A stretch of DNA of 64,000 nucleotides from Conyzicola nivalis (GCF_014639655.1 NZ_BMGB01000001.1:62001-126000), one strand, 5' to 3'; counted from the stretch's first letter, positions 1-10,723 are shown. Notes: generated by a model from the letters alone, not told the origin. Made by a program: numbers and translations.

Positions 1-291
1 AAGCCCGACGTTCTCGTGCTCGACGAAGCGGTCTCCGCGCTCGACGTGCTGGTGCAGGGCCAAGTACTCAACCTGCTGACCGAGCTGCAGACCGAGCTCG
101 ACCTCACGTACCTCTTCATCACGCACGACCTGGCGGTCGTGCGGCTCGTCGCCGACAACGTCTGCGTGATGCGCAAGGGCGAGATCATCGAGTCCGCGAC
201 GACCGACGAGGTGTTCGAGAACCCGAAAGAGCAGTACACGCGAGACCTGTTGGCCGCCATTCCAGGCGCACACTTCGAGTTCGGGCGCTAG
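1..291 (+). CDS. ABC transporter ATP-binding protein, oligopeptide/dipeptide type (C-terminal part)
   Basis: This is the C-terminal part of an ATPase that powers a peptide (Dpp/Opp-type) ABC importer; the N-terminus, with Walker A and the signature motif, lies before the window. The reading frame is open from base 1. Visible motifs are Walker B with the D-loop (VLDEAVSALDV) and the H-switch (FITHDLAVV). The tail (ENPKEQYTRDLLAAIPG) is the C-terminal element typical of the oligopeptide subfamily. It ends with TAG at 289-291. The next gene on this strand, typA, starts 418 bp later and is unrelated, so this is probably the last gene of its transporter operon. Family assignment is firm; the substrate is not visible. 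Confidence 0.9.
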   Translation, partial: KPDVLVLDEAVSALDVLVQGQVLNLLTELQTELDLTYLFITHDLAVVRLVADNVCVMRKGEIIESATTDEVFENPKEQYTRDLLAAIPGAHFEFGR

Positions 292-709
292 GCCGTGTTC
301 GCGGCGGCGGGGGACCGGGCGACGTGCTCGCTCGGGAGCCTCCCGCTGCTGCCCGCGAATACCCGCCCCCGGCTCGTCGGCGCCTCTGCGCTTCCGCGCG
401 ACGTGATAACGCCGGCGACGTCGGCCCGTGTCCCGGCGCACTCGCGCGACGAGCGCAGGCTGGCCCGCATCGACCGCAAGGTGGCTGAGAGGGACCGCCC
501 GGCGGTCTGAATCCGCTGTTCAGGCGGTCGACGCTGTGCCTACAGCGAACAGTGAGGGTTTAGCCGTTACACTGGTTTGTGCAGGGCACCATCGACGTGA
601 TCCTGAGATCCCCACAAACCACCTCCGCGTTTGTGCGTGGTCGTGCCCATGCCGCGAAAGCGCAACGCGCGCGCCCGTCACCGCTAAGAAGCAGTCAAGG
701 AAAACACCT
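292..709. other. Non-coding gap before typA, holding its promoter and leader
   Basis: I see no credible gene in these 418 bases; open frames here lack recognisable protein features. The distal part holds the likely typA promoter (-10 at 568-573). The inferred leader of about 130 nt contains a small inverted repeat, CACAAAC at 613-619 pairing with GTTTGTG at 629-635. A Shine-Dalgarno AAGGA lies at 697-701. A long structured leader suggests post-transcriptional control of typA, which is inference. Confidence 0.5.
568..573 (+). promoter_or_regulatory. Predicted -10 box of typA (TACACT)
   Basis: TACACT fits the TANNNT pattern shared by many promoters in this window. Unlike most of them it lies about 136 nt upstream of the start codon, so typA would carry a leader and a Shine-Dalgarno site. 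No convincing -35 box was found. Confidence 0.4.
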
Positions 710-2629
<1,920 letters not shown>

Positions 2630-2647
2630 GTCACAGCACATACACAC

Positions 2648-2690
2648 GAGCCCCGCCCCGGATCATCCGGTGCGGGGCTCGTCTGCATTT
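2648..2690 (+). terminator. Hairpin terminator after typA
   Basis: A perfect 10-bp stem (CGAGCCCCGC at 2648-2657 with GCGGGGCTCG at 2672-2681) encloses a second 5-bp stem (2658-2662 with 2666-2670). It is followed by TCTGCATTT, a weak T tract, consistent with intrinsic termination. Confidence 0.8.
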
Positions 2691-2701
2691 AAACTGGACG
2701 C

Positions 2702-3178
2702 ATGACGACTTCGCGCCTCCGGATCGCCCGCCCCCTGTCCATCGCCCTCCTGATTTTCGCCGCGCCAGCGCTGGTCGGATGCAGCGTGGCAGAGAACATG
2801 GTCGACGGGGTCGTGAGCGAGGCCCAGGACCAGGCCGGAGACGCGGTCTCCGACGCGCTGGGCGGCGCCGGTGTGAGCACCGACGGCGAGCTGCCCACCG
2901 GTTTCCCGGCCGACGCGATCCCGCTCGTCGGCGAGGTCCAGGGCGGCGGCAGCGCCCCCGGCTCGACCGGCTGGGTCGTCGTCACCACCCTCGCCGGCGA
3001 CGACTTCGCCTCGGCGCAGGCCGCACTCGAGTCCGCCGGCTACGTGCCGAGCGCCGCGGACGGCGACGCCGACAGCGGCTTCGGCACCTTCACCCTCGCG
3101 CCGTACACGGTCGTGCTCACCGTCGCGACCGACGGGGCCGGCGTCTCGACCGCGACCTACGTCGTCACAACGAGCTAG
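2702..3178 (+). CDS. Small secreted lipoprotein of unknown function
   Basis: The product has 158 residues. An N-terminal basic and hydrophobic signal sequence ends in a lipobox, LVGC with Cys27, so the mature protein should be lipidated and anchored to the outer face of the membrane. The rest is small, acidic and Ala/Gly/Asp-rich, with no recognised domain or catalytic motif. TAAACT at 2690-2695 lies 6 nt before the ATG, suggesting leaderless transcription. The stop overlaps by 4 bp the stop region of the convergent efeB. Position next to the iron operon does not prove a link. Coding status is well supported; function is unknown. Confidence 0.8.
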   Translation: MTTSRLRIARPLSIALLIFAAPALVGCSVAENMVDGVVSEAQDQAGDAVSDALGGAGVSTDGELPTGFPADAIPLVGEVQGGGSAPGSTGWVVVTTLAGDDFASAQAALESAGYVPSAADGDADSGFGTFTLAPYTVVLTVATDGAGVSTATYVVTTS

Positions 3179-4437
3179 CCGAACAGCCCGTCGCCGATCG
3201 AGCCGCCCGTTTTCGCGCCGGGCGGTACCGCGAAGATGCCAGAGCCCACGTGCCGCAGGTACTCGTTCATCGCGTCGTTCTTCGCGAGCCGCAGCTGGAT
3301 CGGCACGAACTGCTCGCGCGGGTCGCGCTGGAAGCAGATGAAGAACAGTCCGGCGTTGAGGCGGCCGAGGTCGTCGTTGCCGTCGACGAAGTTGTAGCCG
3401 CGGCGCAGCATCTTCGCGCCGCCGTTCGTATCCGGGTGGGCCAGCCGCACGTGCGCCGCCTCGTCGATGAGCGGAGCGTCCTGCCTGCCGGTCGCGTCGA
3501 AGTCCGGGGCGGTGAACTCGGTGCCGCCGCTCAGCGGTGCGCCCTCGCCCTTCGTGCGTCCGACGACGCGCTCCTGCTCGCGCAGCGACGAGCGGTCCCA
3601 CGTCTCGATCGTCATCCGGATCTTCCGTGCCACCAGGTAGCTGCCGCCGGCCATCCACCGTGCGCCGTCCGAGGCGCGGGCCCAGACGTCCGCCGCGGTG
3701 TCGGAGTCCTCCGCGCGCAAGTTGGCGGTGCCGTCCTTGAAGCCGAACAGGTTGCGCGGCGTCGCCTGCGCCCGTGTTGTCGACGAGGTTCGCCCGAAGC
3801 CCAGTTGCGACCAGCGCAGGCTGGCCCGGCCGAACGCGATGCGGGAGAGGTTGCGGATCGCGTGCACCGCCACCTGCGGGTCGTCGCTGCAGGCCTGGAT
3901 GCACAGGTCGCCGCCGGTGAGTGCGGGGACCAGGGCGTCGCCGGGGAAGTGCGGCAGGTCTATGAGCGCCTCGGGGCGTCTACCGGCGAGGCCGAAGCGG
4001 TCGTCGAACAGCGTCGGACCGAATCCGAAGGTGATCGTGAGGCCCGACGGTGGGAGGTCGAGTGCCTCGCCCGTGTCATCCGGAGGCGCGTCGTACGGTC
4101 CGCTCGCCGGTCCGTACTGCCCGGCCCCGAGCCCCGTCGTCATCCGGTTCGCCGCGTAGGTCCAGTCGGACAGCAGCTCCTCGAGTTCGGCCGCCGTGAT
4201 GTCGCTCACGTCGAATGCCGCGAAGTGCAGGCGGTCCTGCGCCGCGGTGATGATGCCCGACTGGTGCTCGCCGAAAAAGGGATAGGAGGCGGCGGCTCCG
4301 GATGCGGCCGAGGCCTCTGGCGTGAAAACGCGGTCGACCCCGAAGCCGAGTCCGGCGCCCACGACGCCGGCGCCGGCCAGCCCGAGGAGCCCCCGGCGGG
4401 ACAGCCGCGGGCTGCCCGGTTCCTGGTCGTCAGTCAT
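3175..4437 (-). CDS. efeB: Dye-decolorizing (DyP-type) heme peroxidase EfeB
   Basis: EfeB is the heme peroxidase of the EfeUOB iron-uptake system. It is exported folded and is thought to oxidise ferrous iron or to act on heme. The 420-residue product begins with a Tat signal (SRRGLLGLAG, residues about 13-22) followed by a hydrophobic stretch. The DyP signature GXXDG is present as GFKDG (residues 232-236, Asp235 being the catalytic acid). A conserved His-containing segment (EAAHVRLAHP) further on probably carries the proximal heme ligand. It is the last gene of the operon, starting 7 bp after efeO stops. Its own export would need the Tat pathway, and tatB lies at 15675. Confidence 0.95.
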   Translation of the reverse strand: MTDDQEPGSPRLSRRGLLGLAGAGVVGAGLGFGVDRVFTPEASAASGAAASYPFFGEHQSGIITAAQDRLHFAAFDVSDITAAELEELLSDWTYAANRMTTGLGAGQYGPASGPYDAPPDDTGEALDLPPSGLTITFGFGPTLFDDRFGLAGRRPEALIDLPHFPGDALVPALTGGDLCIQACSDDPQVAVHAIRNLSRIAFGRASLRWSQLGFGRTSSTTRAQATPRNLFGFKDGTANLRAEDSDTAADVWARASDGARWMAGGSYLVARKIRMTIETWDRSSLREQERVVGRTKGEGAPLSGGTEFTAPDFDATGRQDAPLIDEAAHVRLAHPDTNGGAKMLRRGYNFVDGNDDLGRLNAGLFFICFQRDPREQFVPIQLRLAKNDAMNEYLRHVGSGIFAVPPGAKTGGSIGDGLFG

Positions 4438-4444
4438 CCGTCGA

Positions 4445-5665
4445 CTAGCCGACCAGAACCGCGGTGAGCTTGCTCAGCGGCTCGCTCAGGGCGTTCACGC
4501 CGTCGGCCAGCTCCTTCACCTGCTCGGTGGTGAGGTCGGTGTAGTACGTGAAGCCGGTCTCGAGGCTGCCGTAGCCGGCGAGGAGCGACTCGAGCGAGGC
4601 GAATTCCTCGTCGAGCTGGTCGACCAGCTCGGGATCCTTCGGCTCGACGATGTCGCGCACGCCCTCGTAGGCCACGCGGGCGCCCTCGAGGTTGGCCTGG
4701 AAGTCCCAGAGGTCGGTGTGCGACCAGATCTCTTCCTCGCCGGTGATCTTGCCGGAGGCGACCTCGTCGAGCAGGCCGATGGCGCCGTTGCTGATCGCGT
4801 CGATGGAGACCGTGTAGTCGCTCTCGTGCACGGCATCGTTCAGTGCGGCGGTGTCCTGTTCCAGCAGGTCGGCGAACCGCGCCCGCTCGTCGGCGGTCAG
4901 CGGCACGTAGGCCTCTCCGCCGTTGTTCTCGGCGGTCGGCTGCCACAGGTCCTTCTCGATGCGGTGCCAACCGGTCCACTCGGTGCCCTCTTCGACGTCC
5001 GCCTCGCGGAAGTCGATCTTCGGGTCGAGGTCGCCGAACGATTCGGCGACGGGTTCGATGCGCTCGTACGCGGCGCGTGTCGGAGCGTAGAGGGCGCGCG
5101 CGGCCTCGTCGTCGCCGGCGCGGTAGGCGTCGAGGAAGGTCGTCGTCGAGGTCACGAGTCCCTCGACCTGGTTCTTGATGTACGCCACGTAGTTCGCGGC
5201 GGCCGCCTCGACGAGCTCTTTGTCGTCGCCGTCGGCGGCGAGGTCGGCTCCCGAGTCGGTGACGGTGAAGGCCGCCTTGCCGATGCCGTCGCCCACCATG
5301 CCGGGCTTGCAGACGGTGAAGTAGTCGCCCGGCTTCGCCTGCACCACGAGGTCGCGGGTGATGCCGGGGCCGATGTTCTCGACTTCGCCGACGATGCGCA
5401 GCTCGTCGTCGGCCAGCAGGTAGAACTCGGTGACCTGGTCGCCGGTGTTCTCGATGCTGAAGCTCACGCTGCCGCTCGGAGCCTCCGTGGCCGAGAGCAC
5501 GCAGTCGGTCGCGCTCGAGTCGACAGTGAGCGCCGTCGCGTCCGCGCCGCCCGTCGCGGCGGGGTTGTTGGCCACGCAGGCCGAGAGCGCGAGCAGGGCT
5601 GCAGCGCCCATGCTCGCCGCGAAGACCGCGCGGGTGCGGATCGGGGTCGCTGTCGACCGGTTCAT
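4445..5665 (-). CDS. efeO: Iron-uptake lipoprotein EfeO (cupredoxin plus M75 imelysin domains)
   Basis: EfeO binds iron outside the membrane and passes it to the EfeU permease. The chosen start (ATG at 5665) gives 406 residues with a signal peptide and lipobox LSAC (Cys30). An N-terminal cupredoxin-like domain (about residues 45-145) is followed by the imelysin/M75 domain, which includes the conserved [15 protein letters not shown] stretch. An AGAAGGAG ribosome site precedes the start. The ATG overlaps the efeU stop as ATGA, so the two are translationally coupled. The open frame runs further upstream through efeU but that part is a shadow. The lipid anchor fits a Gram-positive envelope. Confidence 0.95.
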   Translation of the reverse strand: MNRSTATPIRTRAVFAASMGAAALLALSACVANNPAATGGADATALTVDSSATDCVLSATEAPSGSVSFSIENTGDQVTEFYLLADDELRIVGEVENIGPGITRDLVVQAKPGDYFTVCKPGMVGDGIGKAAFTVTDSGADLAADGDDKELVEAAAANYVAYIKNQVEGLVTSTTTFLDAYRAGDDEAARALYAPTRAAYERIEPVAESFGDLDPKIDFREADVEEGTEWTGWHRIEKDLWQPTAENNGGEAYVPLTADERARFADLLEQDTAALNDAVHESDYTVSIDAISNGAIGLLDEVASGKITGEEEIWSHTDLWDFQANLEGARVAYEGVRDIVEPKDPELVDQLDEEFASLESLLAGYGSLETGFTYYTDLTTEQVKELADGVNALSEPLSKLTAVLVG

Positions 5666-6525
5666 AGGGCTCCTTCTGGGGTGATGGTGGATGACACGGG
5701 CGCGGACCTGGGCGCCGAGCCGCCCTGACGGCGTGCCGAACGCAGGAACAGGAACATGACCGGAACCACGTAGGCGACCCACGCGACGGCCTCGAGGACC
5801 GTGGTGGCGGGGGAGAAGTTGAAGACGCCCTTGAGCAGGGTGCCGTACCAGCTGTCGGGCGGTACGGCCGCCGAGACGTCGAAGGCGAGGGTGCCGAGAC
5901 CCGGCAGGAATCCGGCCTCCTGCAGGTCGTGCACGCCGTAGGCGAGCACCCCGCCGGCGACGACGATGAGGAACGCCCCCGTGTAGGTGAAGAACCGCGA
6001 GAGGTTGATCGACACGACGCCGCGGTAGACCAGGTAGGCGAGGACGACCGACACGGCGATACCGAGCGCGGCGCCGAGCAGGGGGAGCGTCGTCGACCCG
6101 CTCGCCTGCACGGCCGCCCAGATGAACAGGGCCGTCTCGAGTCCTTCGCGCCCGACGGCGAGGAAGGCGACGAGGACGAGCCCCCACCCGGCACCGGAGA
6201 GGTGGTTGTCGATCTCGCCGCGCAACTCGCGCGACAGCCCACGTGCGGTACGCAGCATCCAGAAGATCATCCACGTGACGAACCCGGTGGCGACGATCGA
6301 CAGCAGTCCGCCGATGAGCTCCTGCGCCTGGAACGACAGGCCGTAGGCGCCGAACGTCAGCAGGCAGCCCAGGCCGAGAGACAGGGCGACGGCGAGACCG
6401 ACGCCCAGCCAGATGCGGGGAAGCACGTCGCGGCGGCCGATCTTGACCACGTAGGCGATGAGGATGCCTACCACCAGCCCGGCTTCGAGGCCCTCGCGCA
6501 GGCCGATGAGGAAGTTTGCGAGCAC
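5662..6525 (-). CDS. efeU: Ferrous/ferric iron permease EfeU (FTR1 family)
   Basis: EfeU is the membrane permease of the EfeUOB system, related to yeast Ftr1p. The 287-residue product has about seven hydrophobic segments. The two iron-translocating REXXE motifs are present, LREGLEAGL at residues 9-17 and [10 protein letters not shown] in a later membrane helix. It starts with GTG at 6525 after an AGAGAAGA ribosome site. It is the first gene of the operon efeU-efeO-efeB. A DtxR/IdeR-like operator lies 29-47 bp upstream, so expression is probably induced by iron limitation. Confidence 0.96.
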   Translation of the reverse strand: MLANFLIGLREGLEAGLVVGILIAYVVKIGRRDVLPRIWLGVGLAVALSLGLGCLLTFGAYGLSFQAQELIGGLLSIVATGFVTWMIFWMLRTARGLSRELRGEIDNHLSGAGWGLVLVAFLAVGREGLETALFIWAAVQASGSTTLPLLGAALGIAVSVVLAYLVYRGVVSINLSRFFTYTGAFLIVVAGGVLAYGVHDLQEAGFLPGLGTLAFDVSAAVPPDSWYGTLLKGVFNFSPATTVLEAVAWVAYVVPVMFLFLRSARRQGGSAPRSAPVSSTITPEGAL

Positions 6526-6553
6526 GGGTCTTCTCTGAAAGTGGGGGGAGGGG

Positions 6554-6572
6554 ATTGGTAAGGCTTACCTTA
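6554..6572. promoter_or_regulatory. Predicted DtxR/IdeR iron box controlling efeUOB
   Basis: The 19-bp site, read on the minus strand, is TAAGGTAAGCCTTACCAAT. It matches the DtxR/IdeR consensus TTAGGTTAGGCTAACCTAA at 13 of 19 positions and keeps the palindromic GGTAAGCCTTACC core. It lies between efeU and the divergent mshB, just downstream of a TAGAGT -10 candidate on the minus strand (6581-6586). A bound iron-loaded repressor there would block efeU transcription. It is about 27 bp from the mshB -10 (6599-6604), so an effect on mshB is possible but less likely. Confidence 0.7.
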
Positions 6573-6612
6573 GCCATTCGACTCTAATCCCTCTTGTCTA
6601 AGCTGTCCACTA

Positions 6613-7794
6613 ATGTCTGACTTCACCGCACCCTCGGACCCGGCCGAGCGCGTTCTCTTCGTGCACGCGCATCCCGACGACGAGAGCATCACCACCGGTG
6701 GCACCATAGCCACGCTCGTGAGCGCCGGCGCAGCGGTGACCGTGCTCACCTGCACGCGCGGCGAGCTGGGCGAGGTCATCCCCGACGAGCTGCAGTACCT
6801 GCTGGACTCCGGCGACGAGCTCGCCGCTTACCGTGAGGGCGAGCTCGCCGAGGCGATGCGGGCGCTGGGTGTCACCGACCACCGCTACCTGGGCGAGGCC
6901 AACGCCCGCTGGGTCGACCTCGAACCGCGCCGGTACCTCGACTCGGGGATGCGCTGGGGCGCATCCGGAACCGCCGAAGCCCTCGACTCTAGCGACGAGC
7001 CCTCCCTCGCAGCCGCGCCGGTCAGCGCGGTCACCGCGGACATCGCGGCGGTCATCTCCGACATCGCAGCGACCGCCGTCGTGAGCTACGACGAGCGCGG
7101 CGGCTACGGACACCCCGACCACGTCCGGGCCCACGACGCGGCACGACGCGCCGCCGAGGTCATGGGCGTGCCCTACTTCGAGATTGCCACGGATGCTCGC
7201 GGCCCGGTCGTCGTGGACGTCACGCCGGTCGCGGACCGCAAACGCGCCGCGCTCGCGGCCCACCGCACGCAGCTCACCCTCGACGGCGACACTTTCGCGC
7301 TCTCGAACGGCGTCTCCCAGCCGATCGGCGTCACGGAGTCGTTCCGACGGGTCAGCACGGAGGCGGCCGACGAGAGCGTGCCCTTCCGCGAGCAGACCGT
7401 CGGCGTCAAGATCGGCGTCGCAGCACTCGTGCTGGTGCTCGGGGCGCTCATCGGCACGCTGATGACCGCCGTGCACCAGTCGAGCGGCACGGTGGGCGAC
7501 CTCGCTGTGCCCTGGGGGCTGGCCCTCGCCCTCGTGGCATCCACCGGCTTCGTGGTGGGGCTGCGGGTGCTCACCGGATCGCGCATCCTGCCGATCCTTG
7601 CGACCGTCGGCATTATGGGCGTCACCGCGTATCTCGCCTCGCCGACGGTGGGCGGATCCGTGATCGTGCCGGCCAATTTCGCCGGTGTTATCTGGACTTT
7701 TGCTCCCGCGGTCGTCATTCTCGTCGCGGTCGCGTGGCCCAATCTCAGCCGCATCACGCCGGTCACCGCAGAACCCCAGCCTCACCGTGGGTAA
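6613..7794 (+). CDS. mshB: Mycothiol biosynthesis deacetylase MshB with a C-terminal membrane domain
   Basis: MshB removes the acetyl group from GlcNAc-inositol, the second enzymatic step of mycothiol synthesis. The N-terminal part (about residues 1-265) is a PIG-L/LmbE zinc deacetylase: AHPDDE places zinc ligands at His20 and Asp23 with Asp22 as base, and HPDHVRAHD gives His170. The product is 393 residues, about 90 longer than a typical MshB. The extra C-terminus (about 270-385) has four hydrophobic helices and looks like the separate small membrane protein found next to mshB in mycobacteria, so this is probably a gene fusion. TAAGCT (6599-6604) lies 8 nt before the ATG, suggesting a leaderless transcript. 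Confidence 0.9.
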   Translation: MSDFTAPSDPAERVLFVHAHPDDESITTGGTIATLVSAGAAVTVLTCTRGELGEVIPDELQYLLDSGDELAAYREGELAEAMRALGVTDHRYLGEANARWVDLEPRRYLDSGMRWGASGTAEALDSSDEPSLAAAPVSAVTADIAAVISDIAATAVVSYDERGGYGHPDHVRAHDAARRAAEVMGVPYFEIATDARGPVVVDVTPVADRKRAALAAHRTQLTLDGDTFALSNGVSQPIGVTESFRRVSTEAADESVPFREQTVGVKIGVAALVLVLGALIGTLMTAVHQSSGTVGDLAVPWGLALALVASTGFVVGLRVLTGSRILPILATVGIMGVTAYLASPTVGGSVIVPANFAGVIWTFAPAVVILVAVAWPNLSRITPVTAEPQPHRG

Positions 7795-7834
7795 GATTGT
7801 CTAGTTCTCGTGCCGTGAAAGGATCTCGACCTAA

Positions 7835-8161
7835 GTGACCTACGTCATCGCCCAACCCTGTGTCGATATCAAAGACCGCGCCTGCATCGACGAATGCCCC
7901 GTCGACTGCATCTACGAGGGTGACCGGATGCTCTACATCCACCCCGACGAGTGCGTCGACTGCGGTGCGTGCGAGCCGGTCTGCCCCGTCGAGGCCATCT
8001 ACTACGAAGACGACGTGCCCGAGCAGTGGGCCGACTACTACAAGGCGAACGTCGAATTCTTCGACGAGGTGGGCTCGCCCGGCGGAGCCGCGAAGGTCGG
8101 AGTGATCCACAAGGACCACGCGCTCGTTATGGCCGAGCCATTCAACGGCCACGCCGAATAG
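7835..8161 (+). CDS. fdxA: Seven-iron ferredoxin FdxA
   Basis: This is a small electron carrier with one 3Fe-4S and one 4Fe-4S cluster. The 108-residue product has the N-terminal set Cys9, Cys17, Cys21, Cys25 and the canonical second set in [16 protein letters not shown] (Cys40, 43, 46, 50), as in the actinobacterial FdxC/FdxA group. It starts with GTG at 7835 after the GAAAGGA site. The next gene, dapC, begins one base after its stop, so they form an operon. The same fdx-dapC order is found in other Actinobacteria. The redox partner is not shown by the sequence. Confidence 0.95.
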   Translation: MTYVIAQPCVDIKDRACIDECPVDCIYEGDRMLYIHPDECVDCGACEPVCPVEAIYYEDDVPEQWADYYKANVEFFDEVGSPGGAAKVGVIHKDHALVMAEPFNGHAE

Positions 8162-8162
8162 C

Positions 8163-9269
8163 GTGACCCGCTCGCCGCTCAGCCTCCCCGACTTCCCGTG
8201 GGACGCGCTCGTGCCGTTCGGCGCGCGCGCACGGCTGCACCCGGGCGGCATCATCGACCTGTCGGTCGGCTCGCCCGTCGATCCGACGCCCGCGCTGATC
8301 CGTGACGCGATCACGGCCGCGACCGACGCCCACGCCTACCCGCAGGTGGCGGGAACTCCGGCGCTGCGGGAGGCGATCGTCGAGTGGTACGCGCGGCGCA
8401 GGGGAGTGCACGGGCTCGACACGGCCGACGTCCTGCCGTCGATCGGCTCGAAAGAGCTCATCGCGTGGCTGCCCCTCATGCTCGGCATCGGGGAGGGCGA
8501 CGTGGTCGTACACCCGAGCGTCGCCTATCCGACCTACGCCATCGGCGCCGCCCTCGCCAAAGCGACCGCGCTCGCGAGCGACGACCCCGCCGAGTGGCCG
8601 CAGAACACCAGGCTCGTCTGGATCAACTCGCCGGGCAACCCCGACGGCCGCGTGCTCGACGTCGAGACGATGCGCGCCATGGTGGCACGCGCCCGAGAAC
8701 TGGGCGCCGTGATCGCAGGCGACGAATGCTACGCCGAACTCAACTGGGCCGCGGATGAACCGACCCCCTCGGTCCTCGACCCGCGGGTCGTCGGCGGCGA
8801 CCGTACCTCCGTGCTCTCGGTCTACTCGCTCAGCAAACAGTCGAACCTCGCCGGGTACCGCGCCGGGTTCGTCGCCGGAGACGGCGCGCTGATCGCCGAG
8901 CTCCTCGGCGTGCGGAAGCACGCCGGGCTCATCCCGCCGGCTCCCGTGCAGGCGGCGATGATCGTCGCGCTCGGCGACGAGACCCACGTCGATGTGCAGC
9001 GCGAGCTCTACCGTTCGCGGCGCGACCGCCTCAAGGCCGCCGTCGAGGCGGCCGGATTCACCGTCGACCACAGCGAGGCGGGGCTCTACCTCTGGGCGAC
9101 CCGCGGTCAGGACGCGTGGCAGACCGTCGCCGACCTGGCCGACATCGGCCTGCTCGTCGTGCCCGGTACCTTCTACACCGACGGCGCCCCCCAACACGTG
9201 CGTATCGCCCTCACGGTGAGCGACGACGACATCGATACCGCCGTCGAGAGGCTTGCCGGGCTGGCCTGA
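8163..9269 (+). CDS. dapC: Succinyldiaminopimelate transaminase DapC
   Basis: DapC transfers an amino group to N-succinyl-2-amino-6-ketopimelate in the succinylase branch of lysine and diaminopimelate synthesis. The 368-residue product is a class I/II PLP aminotransferase. The PLP lysine is Lys225 in SLYSLSK-like context (SVYSLSKQSN), and conserved pieces include NSPGNPDG and GDECYAEL. It starts with GTG one base after fdxA. Two further genes of the same branch, dapD and dapE, lie about 2 kb downstream, supporting DapC over other aminotransferases of this fold. Confidence 0.93.
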   Translation: MTRSPLSLPDFPWDALVPFGARARLHPGGIIDLSVGSPVDPTPALIRDAITAATDAHAYPQVAGTPALREAIVEWYARRRGVHGLDTADVLPSIGSKELIAWLPLMLGIGEGDVVVHPSVAYPTYAIGAALAKATALASDDPAEWPQNTRLVWINSPGNPDGRVLDVETMRAMVARARELGAVIAGDECYAELNWAADEPTPSVLDPRVVGGDRTSVLSVYSLSKQSNLAGYRAGFVAGDGALIAELLGVRKHAGLIPPAPVQAAMIVALGDETHVDVQRELYRSRRDRLKAAVEAAGFTVDHSEAGLYLWATRGQDAWQTVADLADIGLLVVPGTFYTDGAPQHVRIALTVSDDDIDTAVERLAGLA

Positions 9270-9273
9270 TCTT

Positions 9274-9290
9274 TTGGAGGGATCCTCCAA
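9274..9290. promoter_or_regulatory. Small palindrome between dapC and gltA
   Basis: TTGGAGG (9274-9280) and CCTCCAA (9284-9290) form a perfect 7-bp stem with a 3-base loop. It sits 4 bp after the dapC stop and about 50 bp before the gltA -10. It could be a weak terminator of dapC or an operator upstream of gltA; the absence of a T tract favours neither clearly. Confidence 0.4.
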
Positions 9291-9340
9291 TAGGCTTTGT
9301 GCACTTTTGGCGGCGATACGACTAGTCAAGCGTGGCCGAA

Positions 9341-9346
9341 TAAGCT
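9341..9346 (+). promoter_or_regulatory. Predicted -10 box of gltA (TAAGCT), leaderless
   Basis: TAAGCT lies 6 nt upstream of the GTG at 9353, the same spacing as at many other genes here. No Shine-Dalgarno site is visible before the start, in keeping with a leaderless mRNA. Confidence 0.55.
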
Positions 9347-9352
9347 GGCGGT

Positions 9353-10648
9353 GTGAATGACATGGCGCCAGGTACAGAGAAGGCCACGCTGCATTTTCCG
9401 GGGGGAACAGCGGAGTTCCCGGTCATTCGCGGCGTTGACGGCCGCGACAGCATTGATATCTCCACTTTTATGAAGCAGACGGGGTTCACCACCCTGGATC
9501 AGGGCTTCGTGAACACCGCCTCGACGAAGAGTGCGATCACCTACATCGACGGCGACGCGGGCATCCTGCGCTACCGCGGGTATCCGATCGAGGCCGTCGC
9601 GAAGAACTCCACCTACCTCGAGGTGGCGTGGCTGCTCATCTACGGTGAGATCCCGTCGGAGTCCGAGCTCTCGGCTTTCGACGATCGCATCCGCCGGCAC
9701 ACGCTGCTGCACGAAGACCTCCGCCGGTTCTTCGACGCTCTTCCGCACAACGCCCACCCGATGTCGGTGCTGTCGAGCGCGGTCTCCGCGCTCTCCACCT
9801 ACTACGAGGGCTCGCTCAGCGTGAAGGACCCCGAGCAGATCGAGATGTCGATCGTCCGCCTGCTCGCCAAGCTCCCGGTGATCGCGGCCTACGCGCACAA
9901 GAAGAGCCTCGGCCAGGCGTTCCTCTACCCCGACAACTCGCTGAGCTTTGTCGACAACTTCCTCAAGCTCAACTTCGGCACGATGGCCGAGCCGTACGAG
10001 GTGAACCCGGTTCTCTCCAAGGCCCTCGACCGGCTGCTCATCCTGCACGAAGACCACGAGCAGAACGCGTCGACCTCGACCGTGCGTCTCGTCGGCAGCA
10101 CCGAGGCCAACATCTTCGCCTCGGTCTCGGCCGGCATCAACGCCCTCTACGGACCGCTCCACGGCGGCGCCAACGAGGCCGTGCTCAAGATGCTGCGCGA
10201 GATCAAGGAATCGGGCGACGGCGTCTCGAAGTTCGTCGACCGCGTGAAGAACAAGGAAGAGGGCGTGCGCCTGATGGGCTTCGGCCACCGGGTGTACAAG
10301 AACTTCGACCCGCGCGCGACCCTCGTCAAGGAGAGCGCCGACGAGGTGCTCGAGGCCCTCGGGGTGCAGGACGACCTGCTCGACATCGCCAAGGAACTCG
10401 AGGCCGTCGCGCTCGCCGACGACTACTTCGCCGAGCGCAAGCTTTACCCCAACGTCGACTTCTACACCGGGGTCATCTACAAGGCAATGGGCTTCCCGCC
10501 GCGTATGTTCACGCCGCTGTTCGCGATCGGACGCCTCCCCGGCTGGATCGCCCACTGGCGCGAGATGAACCTCGACCCGGCCACGAAGATCGGGCGCCCG
10601 CAGCAGCTGTACATCGGCGAGCCCGAGCGCACCTGGCCCGAGCGCTAG
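9353..10648 (+). CDS. gltA: Citrate synthase (type II)
   Basis: Citrate synthase condenses oxaloacetate and acetyl-CoA as the entry step of the TCA cycle. The 431-residue product has the length of the hexameric, NADH-regulated bacterial type. The catalytic triad is visible: His270 in GPLHGGANE, His312 in GFGHRVYKNFDPR and Asp369 in PNVDFYTG. The start could be GTG 9353 or the in-frame ATG 9362; I prefer 9353 because the -10 at 9341 is correctly spaced for leaderless expression. A hairpin terminator and dispersed repeats follow the gene. Confidence 0.97.
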   Translation: MNDMAPGTEKATLHFPGGTAEFPVIRGVDGRDSIDISTFMKQTGFTTLDQGFVNTASTKSAITYIDGDAGILRYRGYPIEAVAKNSTYLEVAWLLIYGEIPSESELSAFDDRIRRHTLLHEDLRRFFDALPHNAHPMSVLSSAVSALSTYYEGSLSVKDPEQIEMSIVRLLAKLPVIAAYAHKKSLGQAFLYPDNSLSFVDNFLKLNFGTMAEPYEVNPVLSKALDRLLILHEDHEQNASTSTVRLVGSTEANIFASVSAGINALYGPLHGGANEAVLKMLREIKESGDGVSKFVDRVKNKEEGVRLMGFGHRVYKNFDPRATLVKESADEVLEALGVQDDLLDIAKELEAVALADDYFAERKLYPNVDFYTGVIYKAMGFPPRMFTPLFAIGRLPGWIAHWREMNLDPATKIGRPQQLYIGEPERTWPER

Positions 10649-10650
10649 AG

Positions 10651-10711
10651 CCGGTCGAGTAGGCCGCTCGCGGCCGTGCTCGTGCCGGTCGAGTTGGCCG
10701 CCCGCGGCCGT
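10651..10711. repeat. Two near-identical copies of a dispersed repeat (family A)
   Basis: A 27-bp unit beginning CCGGTCGAGTAGGCCGC occurs at 10651-10677 and again at 10685-10711, identical at 25 of 27 positions, and the second copy continues into TATCGAAACC. Related pieces are at 16037-16076 and 17657-17712. All lie directly after gene ends. This is a REP-like intergenic element of the kind I associate with Microbacteriaceae genomes; its function is unknown. Confidence 0.7.
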
Positions 10712-10723
10712 ATCGAAACCCTC

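Noticed and set aside
295-510. A 71-codon frame in the gap before typA
   Set aside because: No ribosome site, no leaderless-type promoter and no family; the composition resembles random high-GC sequence.
428-709. N-terminal extension of typA by about 94 residues
   Set aside because: The extra part has no TypA similarity, while AAGGA and the conserved MAIATRTDLRNVAIVAHVDHG start lie at 710.
4322-5728. A 468-codon forward frame across efeB and efeO
   Set aside because: It spans two genes of an unambiguous reverse-strand operon and carries no domain.
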